DNA from: Bacillota bacterium
GTDB taxonomy: Bacteria > Bacillota_E > Symbiobacteriia > Symbiobacteriales > Symbiobacteriaceae
Reading direction: 5' to 3'
DNA length: 21,127 nucleotides
NCBI GenBank assembly: GCA_003242675.1
Contig: QGVE01000035.1
Coordinates: forward strand, 1 to 21,127
A program made the position numbers and the translations under genes. Position 1 is the stretch's first letter. Each line of letters opens with the position of its first letter. This document shows, in pieces, positions 14,095 to 21,127 of this stretch. Under the pieces are notes generated by a model, which had not been told where the DNA came from, did no database searches, and saw only the letters and a program-made list of their open reading frames with translations.

Positions 14095-14789
14095 GTCTTC
14101 CCGGCCCGCCTCTCCCCGGCGGGGCCCGCATCCCCCTCCGGGCCGCTATCCGGGAGTGCTCCGCCGACCGAGTTCACGTCCCGGCCGCCGCCGGGGCCGC
14201 GGAGGACGGCCTCCCACGCGGCGACCACCTGCGCCCGCGTCTCGGCCAGGGAGCCGCGGTTGTCGATCACCCGGTCCGCCCGCTGCGCCTTCTCCTCCAG
14301 GTCCATCTGGGCGGCGATGCGGGCCTCCGCCTCGGCCGGGGTGAGGCCGCTGCGGGCCATGAGGCGCGCCCGCTGGGTCTCTGGATCGACGTAGACGACC
14401 CAGACCTCGTCCACCAGCCGGTCCCAGCCGCTCTCGTAGAGAAGCGGGATGTCCAGCACCACCGCAGGGTAGCCGTCCCGGCGGTGACGCTCCACCTGGC
14501 GCCAGATCTCCGCGCGGACGGCCGGGTGGACGATCGCCTCCAGCGCGCGGCGCCGGTCGGGGTCCGCGAAGACGATCTGCCCGAGGGCCCGGCGGTCCAG
14601 CGAGCCGTCCGGGAGCAGGACCGCCGGGCCGAACTCCCGGACGATCGCCTCAAACACGGGCGTGCCCGGACGCTGCAGGTCGTGGACGATGGCATCGGCG
14701 TCGATCACCGGGGCCCCGATCTCCCGGAGCATCGCCGACACGGTGGATTTCCCGCTGGCGATGGAGCCCGTCAGCCCGATGATGCGCAT
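14091..14789 (-). CDS. coaE: Dephospho-CoA kinase
   Basis: CoaE phosphorylates the 3'-OH of dephospho-CoA with ATP, the last step of coenzyme A synthesis. The Walker A motif GSIASGKST (8-16) begins the protein after MRIIGLT. IDADAIVHDL, the HPAVRAEIW region, VVLDIPLLYESGW and VVYVDPETQRARLMARSGLTPAEAEARI are all typical. The conserved fold ends near residue 200. A low-complexity Gly/Pro/Arg-rich tail of about 35 residues follows and is not part of the enzyme. The gene starts 1 nt after the stop of the 70-residue gene and runs into the transglycosylase gene. Confidence 0.95.
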   Translation of the reverse strand: MRIIGLTGSIASGKSTVSAMLREIGAPVIDADAIVHDLQRPGTPVFEAIVREFGPAVLLPDGSLDRRALGQIVFADPDRRRALEAIVHPAVRAEIWRQVERHRRDGYPAVVLDIPLLYESGWDRLVDEVWVVYVDPETQRARLMARSGLTPAEAEARIAAQMDLEEKAQRADRVIDNRGSLAETRAQVVAAWEAVLRGPGGGRDVNSVGGALPDSGPEGDAGPAGERRAGKT

Positions 14790-14790
14790 T

Positions 14791-15003
14791 CTAGTCGCCC
14801 TCGATGCGGTACTCGGCGAACTTCTCCAGAGTGGACTCCCGGAGCTCCTTCTCCGCGTAGACCTCCACGCGCCACTTGCCGCCGCCCAGCGGCTTGATCG
14901 CCATCTCGCCGGACACGTTGTAGCCGTCCCAGAGCTTCTTGACCGTCTCCCGCATCTCCTTCTCGCTCGGGAACTCGAACACGAGGTACTGCACAGGGTT
15001 CAC
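14791..15003 (-). CDS. Small protein of unknown function between mutM and coaE
   Basis: A soluble 70-residue protein with an alpha/beta pattern: strand (QYLVFEFP), helix (SEKEMRETVKKLWDGY), strand (MAIKPLGGGKWRVEVYAE), helix (KELRESTLEKFAEYRI). This resembles a half-ferredoxin-like fold. I do not recognise a named family. GGAGG abuts the GTG at 15003, so the GTG three codons later (14994, MQYLVFEF) has better spacing. The stop is 1 nt before coaE. Confidence 0.75.
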   Translation of the reverse strand: MNPVQYLVFEFPSEKEMRETVKKLWDGYNVSGEMAIKPLGGGKWRVEVYAEKELRESTLEKFAEYRIEGD

Positions 15004-15027
15004 CCTCCGAACTGTACTTGCGGCACG

Positions 15028-15049
15028 GGCGCCGGATGCCCCCGGCGCC
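15028..15049. other. Intercistronic hairpin after mutM
   Basis: GGCGCCGG (15028-15035) / CCGGCGCC (15042-15049) form a perfect 8-bp stem with a 6-nt loop directly after the mutM stop. No T-tract follows on the minus strand, so it more likely affects mRNA stability or processing than termination. Confidence 0.5.
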
Positions 15050-15967
15050 TCAGCGGTACTCTCCCGGCGGCTCCGCCGCCACCCGCACGCTGCGGCCGCG
15101 CCGGCCGGGGCGGGCGCGCCGGGGCGCCAGAGCCACGCCCTCGGGCACCGGCTGGCAGCGGGGGCAGAAGTGGGTCCCGCGCTGGGCCACCGCCACCTTC
15201 GCGATCGGCGTCCCGCAGACGGGGCAGGGCTCGCCGGCCCGGTCGAAGACCTGCAGCTCGTCGTACATGTCGCCCTCGTTGCCCTCGCCGTCCCGGTACA
15301 GGGAGAACGTGGTACCCCGCCGCTCCACGGCCCGGAGCAGCACGCGGCGGATGCAGCCGTGCAGCCGCTCGACTTCCTCCGCCGTCAGCGACGCCGCCTC
15401 CCTCGCCGGGTGGATGCGGGCGCAGAACAGGGCCTCGTCGGCGTAGATGTTGCCCAGCCCCGCCACCAGGGACTGGTTGAGCAGCGCCGCCTTGATCGAC
15501 GTGTGCCGCCCGTGAAGGCGCGACGCCAGCGCCTCGGGCGTGAACTCGGGCGACAGCGGTTCGGGCCCCAGGTTCGCCAGGCCAAGGGGCATTCCCTGCC
15601 CGTCGGGCCCCAGCAGGTGGAATCCGCCGAACTTGCGCTGGTCCACGTAGCGCAGCTCCCGGCCGTCGTCCAGGTGGAAGACCACGTGCAGGTGCTTCTC
15701 CCGGGGCCGATCCGGCCCGCAGACGAAGAGGTGGCCGCTCATGCGCAGGTGGGCGACCAGGACCCGGGGCCCCAGATGGAACAGCAGGTACTTGCCCCGC
15801 CGCTGGATATCGGTAAGCGGGGCGCCTTGCAGGTCGGCCGCGAAGGTTTCCGGGTCGGGATGGTAGATCTGCCGCGGGGTGAGGATCTCCACCCGCCGGA
15901 TGCGCCGCCCCACGACGTGCGGGTACAGGGTGCGGCGGACCGTCTCCACCTCGGGCAGCTCAGGCAT
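15050..15967 (-). CDS. mutM: Formamidopyrimidine-DNA glycosylase MutM (Fpg)
   Basis: A 305-residue base-excision repair enzyme that removes 8-oxoguanine and formamidopyrimidines and cuts the abasic site by beta,delta-elimination. The N-terminus is MPELPEVETV, with Pro2 as the nucleophile (after Met removal) and Glu3. Lys59 in RRGKYL, VAHLRMSGHL, the helix-two-turn-helix NQSLVAGLGNIYADE and a zinc finger CPVC...CPRC (about 244-267) complete the family features. A basic tail of about 35 residues (Arg/Ala/Gly-rich) follows the zinc finger. The ATG overlaps the polA stop by 8 bp. Confidence 0.97.
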   Translation of the reverse strand: MPELPEVETVRRTLYPHVVGRRIRRVEILTPRQIYHPDPETFAADLQGAPLTDIQRRGKYLLFHLGPRVLVAHLRMSGHLFVCGPDRPREKHLHVVFHLDDGRELRYVDQRKFGGFHLLGPDGQGMPLGLANLGPEPLSPEFTPEALASRLHGRHTSIKAALLNQSLVAGLGNIYADEALFCARIHPAREAASLTAEEVERLHGCIRRVLLRAVERRGTTFSLYRDGEGNEGDMYDELQVFDRAGEPCPVCGTPIAKVAVAQRGTHFCPRCQPVPEGVALAPRRARPGRRGRSVRVAAEPPGEYR

Positions 15968-18584
15968 CCCGATCGCCTTCGTACGGCTCGACCGAGTACC
16001 AGTCGGGCCCGACCTTGACCTCGACCTTCAGCGGCACGTCCAGCTTCATGGCCCCCTCCATCTCCCGCCGGACGAGCCGGGCCAGCCGGTCCACCTCGCC
16101 GACGGGGCACTCGAAGACCAGCTCGTCGTGGACCTGCAGGATCATCCGGGCGGAGAGCCCCTCCTCCCGCATGGCCCGCCGCACGGCGATCATCGCCCGC
16201 TTCATCAGGTCGGCGGCGGTGCCCTGGATCGGCGTGTTGATCGCCATGCGCTCGGCGTTCTGCCGGATGCTGAACACGCGATGGTGGATCTCCGGCAGGG
16301 GGCGCCGGCGGCCGTCCAGCGTGGTCACGTACCCCTTTTCCCGGGCCTCCGCCTTCTTCTCCTCCATGTAGCGCCTGACGCCCGCAAACTTGGTGAAGTA
16401 CGTCTCGATGAACGCCTTCGCCTCGGCCCGCGAGATCCCGATCGACCGGGCCAGGCCGTAGTCGGTCTGGCCGTAGATCAGGCCGAAGTTGACCGCCTTG
16501 GCCTGCCGGCGCATCTCCGGCGTGACCGCCTCCATGGGGACGCCGAACACCTCGGCCGCGGTGCGGGTGTGGATGTCCTGGTCGTGCAGGAAGGCCTCCC
16601 GCAGGGCCGGGTCGCCGGAGAAGTGGGCGACGACCCGGAGCTCGATCTGCGAGTAGTCCGCGGAGAGCAGCACGTGGCCGGGGCGGGCGACGAAGGCCTT
16701 GCGGATGCGCCGCCCCTCCTCGATGCGGATGGGGATGTTCTGCAGGTTGGGGTCCTTGCTGGAGAGGCGGCCCGTCTCCGCGACGGTCTGGGTGAAGGTC
16801 GTATGGATGCGGCCGTCCCGGGCGATCAGCTGGCCCAGGGCGTCCACGTAGGTGCCCTTCAGCTTGGTGAGCGTGCGGTAGTCGAGGATGCGGGCCGCGA
16901 TGGGATGGGCCGCCGCGAGCTCCTCGAGGACCTCGGCATCCGTGGAGTAGCCGCCGCTCTTGGTCTTCTTGACGCTGGGGAGGCCGAGCTTGCCGAAGAG
17001 CACGTCGCCCAGCTGCTTCGGCGAGCTGATGTTGAACTGCATGCCGGCCAGTTCGTAGATCTCCCGGGTGACCTGCTCGATGCGCCGCTCCAGCTCCGCC
17101 GACATCTCCCGCAGCGCGGCCGGGTCGATCCCCACGCCGACGGCCTCCATCTCGGCCAGGATCGGCATGAGCGGCAGCTCCACCTCCCAGTAGAGCCGGT
17201 CCATGCCCTGCGCCTTCAGTTCCGCCTCCATGCGCCGGCGCAGCTCCGGCAGGACGGAGGCCCGGGTCGCCCACAGGTCCGGCGTGTCGCCCGGGGGCAG
17301 GTCGCCGAGGCCGTGCTGCCGGCAGAGGTCGGTCAGGTCGTAGGTCGACCGGGTGGGGTCGAGCAGGTAGGCCGCCAGCGCGGTGTCGAAGGCGGGCGCG
17401 GGCGGCTCCACGCCCCGGGAGTAGAGCCAGTTGTAGAGCGGCTTCAGATCGTGGCCGACGAGCCGGACGCCGGGGTCCAGGAGCCGGGCCGGGTCCGCCA
17501 GGGCCTCCCCCTCCAGCCACGCGGGCGGATCGCCCACCGCCACGCCGACCGGCCGCGGGCGGCCCGGGTTGTCGGGGTCGGTGGTCATGCGCGCCAGCAC
17601 CGGCGCTTCGCCGGTGAGCCGCAGGGCACCGGCCCTGTCCACCACCTGCGCGGCCACGATCTCCACCTGCGCGGCCGCGACCTGCTCCGCGACGGCCTCC
17701 GCAGCCGCGCTGCCCTCGGGCGGGGTGACCCGGCTGAGCAGCGACTTGAACTCCAGCCGCTGGAAGAGCGCGTAGGCCGCCGGGTAATCGGGCTCCCGCC
17801 GGCGCAGCGCCTCGCGGTCGAAGGCGACCGGCGCATCCAGGGCGATCGTGGCCAGGGTGCGGGAGAGCTCGGCCTTGTCCCGGTTCTCCCGCAGCCGGGT
17901 CTGCAGCGCGCCCTTGATCTCATCGAGGTGCGCGTACACCCCGTCCAGGGTGCCGTAGTCGGCCAGCAGCTTCAGGGCCGTCTTCTCGCCCACCCCGGGC
18001 ACGCCGGGGATGTTGTCCGACGGATCGCCCATCAGCGCCTTCAGGTCGATGATCTGGCTGGGCGTGAGCCCGTATTCCGCCTTCAGGGTCGCGGGATCGT
18101 ACCGGACGGTGTCGGAGATGCCCTTCTTCGTCATCAGCACCGTGACCCGGTCGCTGACCAGCTGGAGCGCGTCCCGGTCGCCGGTGACGATCAGGATGTC
18201 CAGCCCCTGCTCGGCGGCCTGGCGGGCCAGGGTGCCCAGAATATCGTCGGCCTCGTAGTTGTCCACCCGGAACCAGGGGATGTTCAGGGCGGTCAGCACC
18301 TCCCGCAGGAGGTCCAGCTGCGGCCGGAATTCCTCGGGCGGCGCCTTGCGCGTCGCCTTGTACTCCGTGTACATGGCGGTGCGGAAGGTGTCACGTCCCT
18401 TGTCGAACGCGACGGCCACGTAGTCGGGCTGCTCCTCGTCCAGGAGCTTGAAGAGCATCGTGAGGAACCCGTAGACGGCGTTGGTGTACACGCCGTCGCT
18501 GGTGGAGAAGAGCCGCAGGGCATAGAACGCCCGGTTGGCCAGGCTGTTCCCGTCGAGCAGGAGCAGTTTCTCAGGCTTGGACAT
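15960..18584 (-). CDS. polA: DNA polymerase I, proofreading domain degenerate
   Basis: An 874-residue family A polymerase used in Okazaki fragment maturation and repair synthesis. Residues 1 to about 290 form the 5'-nuclease (LLLDGNSLANRAFYAL, YEADDILGTLA, GDRDALQLV, GDPSDNIPGVPGVGEKTA). The 3'-5' exonuclease region (about 310-470) lacks the first D-x-E motif (LARMTTDPD in its place) and the third Y-x3-D motif, so proofreading is probably lost, as in Bacillus and Thermus enzymes. Polymerase motifs are intact: A DYSQIELR (about 643), B RRQAKAVNFGLIYG (about 690-703) and C QVHDELVFE (about 816-824). I chose ATG 18584, with AGAGGTG 6 nt upstream. A reading from 18644 adds 20 unsupported residues. 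Confidence 0.97.
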   Translation of the reverse strand: MSKPEKLLLLDGNSLANRAFYALRLFSTSDGVYTNAVYGFLTMLFKLLDEEQPDYVAVAFDKGRDTFRTAMYTEYKATRKAPPEEFRPQLDLLREVLTALNIPWFRVDNYEADDILGTLARQAAEQGLDILIVTGDRDALQLVSDRVTVLMTKKGISDTVRYDPATLKAEYGLTPSQIIDLKALMGDPSDNIPGVPGVGEKTALKLLADYGTLDGVYAHLDEIKGALQTRLRENRDKAELSRTLATIALDAPVAFDREALRRREPDYPAAYALFQRLEFKSLLSRVTPPEGSAAAEAVAEQVAAAQVEIVAAQVVDRAGALRLTGEAPVLARMTTDPDNPGRPRPVGVAVGDPPAWLEGEALADPARLLDPGVRLVGHDLKPLYNWLYSRGVEPPAPAFDTALAAYLLDPTRSTYDLTDLCRQHGLGDLPPGDTPDLWATRASVLPELRRRMEAELKAQGMDRLYWEVELPLMPILAEMEAVGVGIDPAALREMSAELERRIEQVTREIYELAGMQFNISSPKQLGDVLFGKLGLPSVKKTKSGGYSTDAEVLEELAAAHPIAARILDYRTLTKLKGTYVDALGQLIARDGRIHTTFTQTVAETGRLSSKDPNLQNIPIRIEEGRRIRKAFVARPGHVLLSADYSQIELRVVAHFSGDPALREAFLHDQDIHTRTAAEVFGVPMEAVTPEMRRQAKAVNFGLIYGQTDYGLARSIGISRAEAKAFIETYFTKFAGVRRYMEEKKAEAREKGYVTTLDGRRRPLPEIHHRVFSIRQNAERMAINTPIQGTAADLMKRAMIAVRRAMREEGLSARMILQVHDELVFECPVGEVDRLARLVRREMEGAMKLDVPLKVEVKVGPDWYSVEPYEGDRDA

Positions 18585-18644
18585 CGCGTTCACCTCTCTG
18601 CCGCACCCGCGTAGCTTGACCGGGCGCGCCTGCACATATTTCAA

Positions 18645-18785
18645 TCCGGCCCACCGGGAGTCCTGCCCGCGGCAGGAGAGTCCGGGTCTCCGCCTGTGCG
18701 CCGCGGTGCGGGTCCCGACCGGTTAACCGGGGTCCGGGTCCGGGTCCGCATCCATGCACCCGTCCCGAGCACCGGCACGCATACT
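18645..18785. other. polA upstream region with palindromes and GGGTCC repeats
   Basis: No gene is seen. It holds a hairpin TCCTGCC-CGC-GGCAGGA (18661-18677), a perfect 12-bp palindrome CCGGTTAACCGG (18719-18730) and three tandem GGGTCC units (18730-18747). The polA promoter should be near here. TTGAAA on the minus strand (18645-18640) is a possible -35 without a good -10. Confidence 0.55.
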
Positions 18786-18820
18786 GAAAGGGCTCCCGCC
18801 CCCTCGGCGGAAGCCCTTTC
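18786..18820. terminator. Terminator after the anti-sigma gene
   Basis: GAAAGGGCT (18786-18794) pairs with AGCCCTTTC (18812-18820). An inner CCGCC/GGCGG stem is separated by a small internal loop. It lies 10 bp downstream of the minus-strand stop at 18831. The minus-strand tail is poor in T; on the plus strand CTGGTTTT follows. Confidence 0.6.
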
Positions 18821-18830
18821 CTGGTTTTCC

Positions 18831-20021
18831 CTACTGCCCGGTTCCGGGCTTGAAGGTCAGCACGATGACGCCTTCCTCCACGGCCTCCCGCAGCTTCTGG
18901 TAGCTGGCCCGCTCCATCGCCAGCTGCTGCTCGATCTCGGCCAGCTGCCTTGCGGCTTCCTGCAGGCCCTCCGGGCTGACCTCGCCCTCCAGGCGGGCCG
19001 CCTGGGCCTGGCGGGACTCCTCCAGCTGGGCGATGCGCGCCTCCGCCTCCGCCAGCTGCCCGGCCAGATCCTTCTCCTCCACCGTCAGCGCGGCGCCGTG
19101 AGCGGAGAGCGCGTCGTTCACCAGGGCGACGGCCTCCGAGAACTCCGCGGCCGGCACGAAGATCTGCAGACGAACGGTTCTGCCCTGTCCGTTCTCCTGC
19201 ACCCGCCACCGGCCGAGCCGCGCGCGGATCTGTTCGGCTTCTGCGGCGGGGCTGGCCACCGCCACCTCCGCAGCGGCGGAGAGCTGCGGCTGCGGCGCCA
19301 GGGCGGTCTGCTCACCGGTCTCACCCGAGACCGAGGCGGTCGTCACATTGCGGCCCGGGCTGGCAGGCCCGGCGGGAGCCTGGGTGTCCGCGGGGCCCTC
19401 CCCGCCGGTCTCCGACGCCGGGGGCTGCTCCTCCCCGGTCGGAAGGCCCGGCTCCGGCGATGTGTTCGGCTGACCTTGCGGCGGAACCGCAGTGCCTCCG
19501 GTTTCAGACGGCGGCTGTTCACTGGATCCGCCCACCGGATGAGTCGGCTGCTCTGTCACGGGCGCCGAAACCGGTCCCGCCGTTCCGGGTACCCTATCCA
19601 CGTTCGCGGGCGATTCAGGGGCGGCCGCGACGGACTCGCCCGGCGGCCGCTCAGGCTGCGCCGCTGGCGGGCTCAGGCGGTTCAGGCCGGCCGCGCCGAT
19701 GACCAGGGCTGCAGCGGCGGCTGCCGGAATCGCCCATCTTCGCCAGTCGTAAAGCCGCGCCCGGCCCCGCCCCGTCCTGCTCGCCCTGGAGAGGGGCGGC
19801 TCTTGGAGCAGCAGGCGCTGGTGAAGCTGCGCGTGGAATGTGGCAGGAACCTCAACCGCATCCAGGGAGGCGACCAAAGCGACCGTCTGCCGGAGGGCGT
19901 CCACTTCTGCCGCGCACGCGGGACAGCGCCGGAGGTGCTGCTCAACACGCAGCAGCTCCCCCGGGGAAAGCTCCTGATCGATGTACGCGGACAGGAGCGG
20001 ACGAACTCCCTCACAGTTCAT
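18831..20021 (-). CDS. Membrane anti-sigma factor with zinc-binding ZAS domain
   Basis: A 396-residue partner of the ECF sigma factor encoded just upstream. The cytoplasmic N-terminus has the zinc anti-sigma (ZAS) pattern C3...H29-x3-C33-x2-C36 (EQHLRRCPAC), which binds and inhibits sigma. A single membrane helix (about 97-113) follows. Outside the membrane are a Pro/Gly/Glu/Thr-rich low-complexity linker (about 117-265), a folded region (RLGRWRVQENGQGRTVRLQIFVPAAEF...) and a charged coiled coil (about 315-385, EEKDLAGQLAEAEARIAQLEE onward). The outer part resembles DUF4349-type sensors, but that is inference. Release of sigma by regulated proteolysis is usual in this class. The ATG overlaps the sigma stop by 11 bp, with AGGAGGGG upstream. 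Confidence 0.9.
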   Translation of the reverse strand: MNCEGVRPLLSAYIDQELSPGELLRVEQHLRRCPACAAEVDALRQTVALVASLDAVEVPATFHAQLHQRLLLQEPPLSRASRTGRGRARLYDWRRWAIPAAAAAALVIGAAGLNRLSPPAAQPERPPGESVAAAPESPANVDRVPGTAGPVSAPVTEQPTHPVGGSSEQPPSETGGTAVPPQGQPNTSPEPGLPTGEEQPPASETGGEGPADTQAPAGPASPGRNVTTASVSGETGEQTALAPQPQLSAAAEVAVASPAAEAEQIRARLGRWRVQENGQGRTVRLQIFVPAAEFSEAVALVNDALSAHGAALTVEEKDLAGQLAEAEARIAQLEESRQAQAARLEGEVSPEGLQEAARQLAEIEQQLAMERASYQKLREAVEEGVIVLTFKPGTGQ

Positions 20022-20640
20022 GGGCTTTTCCCCTCCTAGCCCTGTAGACGACGGTCGGCGACAAAAGTTCCAGGCTCATGAACTTTTCCTTGAGGTAGCC
20101 CCGCGCCCGGTTGAGCCGCGATTTCACCGTCCCCAGGTTGAGGTCCAGCGCCTCTGCAATTTCATTATATGAGTACCCCTGCAGCTCCCGCATGATCAGG
20201 ACGATCCGGTACTCCTCGTCCAGCTGCAGGATGCTCTCCTGCACCAGCCGCTGCAGTTCCATCCGCTCCAGCGCCTGTTCCGGCCCGTCCGCCGTGTCGG
20301 GAATCTGGCGCGACACCTCGCCGTCGTCCATCTCGACGGCCTGGTCCAGGGAGGTGACCTTCTGCCGCTTGCGCCGGCGCAGCTCGTCGAGACAGACGTT
20401 GTTCACGATGCGGTAGAGCCAGGTCGCAAAGGAGGAGTCGCCGCGGAAGTCGGCCAACGAACTGTACGCGCGCAAAAAGGCTTCCTGGGCGAGGTCGCAG
20501 GCGTCCTCGTGGTTGCCGGTCAGCCGGTAGGCGATGTTGTACACCGTTTTCTCGTGCTGGCTGATCAGCTGCTCGAACGCCTCAACGTCCCCCCGCTTCG
20601 CCCTTTCGACCAGGAGTTCGTCGAGGGACTTGGACACCAA
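20011..20640 (-). CDS. ECF-type sigma-70 factor, SigW-like
   Basis: An ECF sigma factor of about 209 residues. Region 2 (EDACDLAQEAFLRAYSSLADFRGDSSFATWLYRIVNNVCLDELRRRKR) binds core polymerase and the -10 element. Region 4 (LDEEYRIVLIMRELQGYSYNEIAEALDLNLGTVKSRLNRARGYL) is the helix-turn-helix for the -35. No other domains are present. The longest reading starts at 20694. GGGGGAGGA (20655-20647) instead places the start at TTG 20640 (7 nt) or GTG 20637 (10 nt), giving the N-terminus SKSLDELLVERAKRGD. It is followed by its anti-sigma factor and preceded by a SigW-type promoter, so it probably activates its own operon under envelope stress. Confidence 0.93.
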   Translation of the reverse strand: MVSKSLDELLVERAKRGDVEAFEQLISQHEKTVYNIAYRLTGNHEDACDLAQEAFLRAYSSLADFRGDSSFATWLYRIVNNVCLDELRRRKRQKVTSLDQAVEMDDGEVSRQIPDTADGPEQALERMELQRLVQESILQLDEEYRIVLIMRELQGYSYNEIAEALDLNLGTVKSRLNRARGYLKEKFMSLELLSPTVVYRARRGKAHEL

Positions 20641-20674
20641 CTTCACTCCTCCCCCTATGCGGGGCAATGTTCCA

Positions 20675-20701
20675 GACGCTGCGGTGCGGCGCAACGTTTC
20701 A
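20675..20701 (-). promoter_or_regulatory. SigW-type ECF promoter, probably autoregulatory
   Basis: On the minus strand TGAAAC (20701-20696) and CGTC (20678-20675) are 17 bp apart, close to the B. subtilis SigW consensus TGAAAC-N16-CGTA. Transcription would start near 20668, about 30 nt before the sigma start. Confidence 0.65.
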
Positions 20702-20708
20702 ATCCAAT

Positions 20709-20738
20709 ACTATAACGCGCACGAAAACCGCCCTGCAA
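20709..20738 (-). promoter_or_regulatory. Sigma-A-like promoter of the sigma/anti-sigma operon
   Basis: On the minus strand TTGCAG (20738-20733) and TATAGT (20714-20709) are 18 bp apart. It lies upstream of the SigW-like promoter and would supply basal expression. Confidence 0.5.
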
Positions 20739-20890
20739 AGGTCACCGGCCTCACGACACACCTCCGGGGATAGTTCGGTGGCCGTGCCGCGTTTCCCTGC
20801 GCGCCGGCGCGCTGTGGAACGATTCGTTAAGCATGTGTGAGTAAAGTTTTCGTGGGTAGGCCACAACATTTCTGCTGAAAAAAGCAGGAC

Positions 20891-20958
20891 GAGAGATGGC
20901 CCCTTCCAAAAGTGTTGTTGCTGGGAAACAAACACCAACACAGGGAGGGTGATCTCTC
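20891..20958 (+). promoter_or_regulatory. Hairpin sequestering the transposase ribosome binding site
   Basis: GAGAGAT (20891-20897) pairs with ATCTCTC (20952-20958). Then GCCC-TTCC (20899-20907) pairs with GGGAGGGT (20943-20950) with G-U pairs and a bulge, and GTGTTG (20912-20917) pairs with CAACAC (20936-20941). The GGGAGGG Shine-Dalgarno is buried in the stem. Confidence 0.6.
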
Positions 20959-20961
20959 GTC

Positions 20962-21127
20962 ATGGTTGAGATTCGTGCAGACAACGGCTTTTCCTTTGAG
21001 GAACTTGAAAGTGGTGTTTGGCAGCAGGTGGTGGAGTGTTTCCGCGAAGTGCTGGTTGAGGCACTCTCGCGGGTGGACACTTTGCTGTATGAAAACCGGG
21101 ACGCCCAGCGGTATGTGTTCAGAGATG
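20962..21127 (+). CDS. ISLre2 (UPF0236) family transposase, 3' end outside window
   Basis: Only the first 55 codons are present. They read MVEIRADNGFSFEELE, then EALSRVDTLLYENRDAQRYVFRD. The pattern of an acidic helix, LxxxD, then (E)NRDxxRY(x)xxD is the usual N-terminus of UPF0236/ISLre2 transposases, in which this zone precedes the catalytic region. The start is ATG 20962, with GGGAGGG about 12 nt upstream. The rest, including the catalytic residues, is beyond the window, so whether the copy is intact cannot be said. Confidence 0.8.
   Translation, partial: MVEIRADNGFSFEELESGVWQQVVECFREVLVEALSRVDTLLYENRDAQRYVFRD

Larger units (their letters stand above)
20830..21127 (+). mobile_element. Left part of an ISLre2-family insertion sequence
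   Basis: Base composition shifts to AT-rich after about 20812, and a transposase gene begins at 20962, so the window ends inside an insertion sequence. The exact left end is not resolved: I could not identify the terminal inverted repeat without the right end. The start given is approximate. Confidence 0.6.

Noticed and set aside
15879..18614. A 911-codon plus-strand frame antisense to polA
   Set aside because: The composition is that of a GC-rich complementary strand, and polA motifs on the minus strand are unambiguous.
18585..18644. A 20-residue longer N-terminus for DNA polymerase I
   Set aside because: AGAGGTG precedes the ATG at 18584 and family proteins start there; the extension is not conserved in character.
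20799..20812. Perfect 14-bp palindrome GCGCGCCGGCGCGC as an operator or insertion target
   Set aside because: In such GC-rich DNA alternating GC palindromes are frequent, and nothing ties it to a gene or the element's end.

Overview
The window is about 21 kb of very GC-rich DNA. It carries Firmicute-type spore germination genes (cwlJ, gerQ), strong AGGAGG-type ribosome binding sites, an ECF sigma/anti-sigma pair and a Bacillus-like polA-mutM-coaE order. High GC together with endospore genes points to a thermophilic Symbiobacterium-like Firmicute. That assignment is inference from gene content, not a database match.

Layout, left to right. A MATE efflux pump, cut by the window edge, ends at a clear terminator (3-1072). 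Two minus-strand genes follow: an unknown multi-pass membrane protein and a YibQ-type divergent polysaccharide deacetylase. Divergent from these is a DHA3-type MFS exporter with a structured leader holding a hairpin and an eight-codon open frame (2840-4206). A convergent flavin reductase-like protein and a divergent Dps-family miniferritin come next. Then the minus-strand germination pair cwlJ-gerQ appears, with a sigma-K-like promoter. Divergent from it is a 680-residue YyaL/DUF255 thioredoxin-fold protein. Family alignment and Shine-Dalgarno placement put the starts of cwlJ and of the YyaL gene on non-canonical codons (ATC and CTG). Downstream are a 36-residue cationic, aromatic-rich peptide gene with its own ribosome binding site and a strong terminator, and a 5'-truncated aspartate/glutamate racemase remnant.

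From 9.87 to 13.13 kb lies a minus-strand operon: DUF4418 protein, FtsX-type permease with an extracytoplasmic Cys-Cys motif, MacB/LolD-type ATPase, second permease. From 18.58 down to 13.30 kb runs a tight minus-strand series: polA, mutM (fpg), a 70-residue protein, coaE, a lytic transglycosylase and a small membrane protein. Most of these genes overlap or abut, and a terminator follows the last one. This joins DNA repair and replication with CoA synthesis and wall turnover.

The right end holds an ECF sigma factor and its zinc-binding membrane anti-sigma factor. Upstream of them are a sigma-A-like promoter and a SigW-like, probably autoregulatory, promoter. Last is the start of an ISLre2-family (UPF0236) transposase, preceded by an imperfect hairpin that would hide its ribosome binding site. 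No rRNA, tRNA or CRISPR array was seen.
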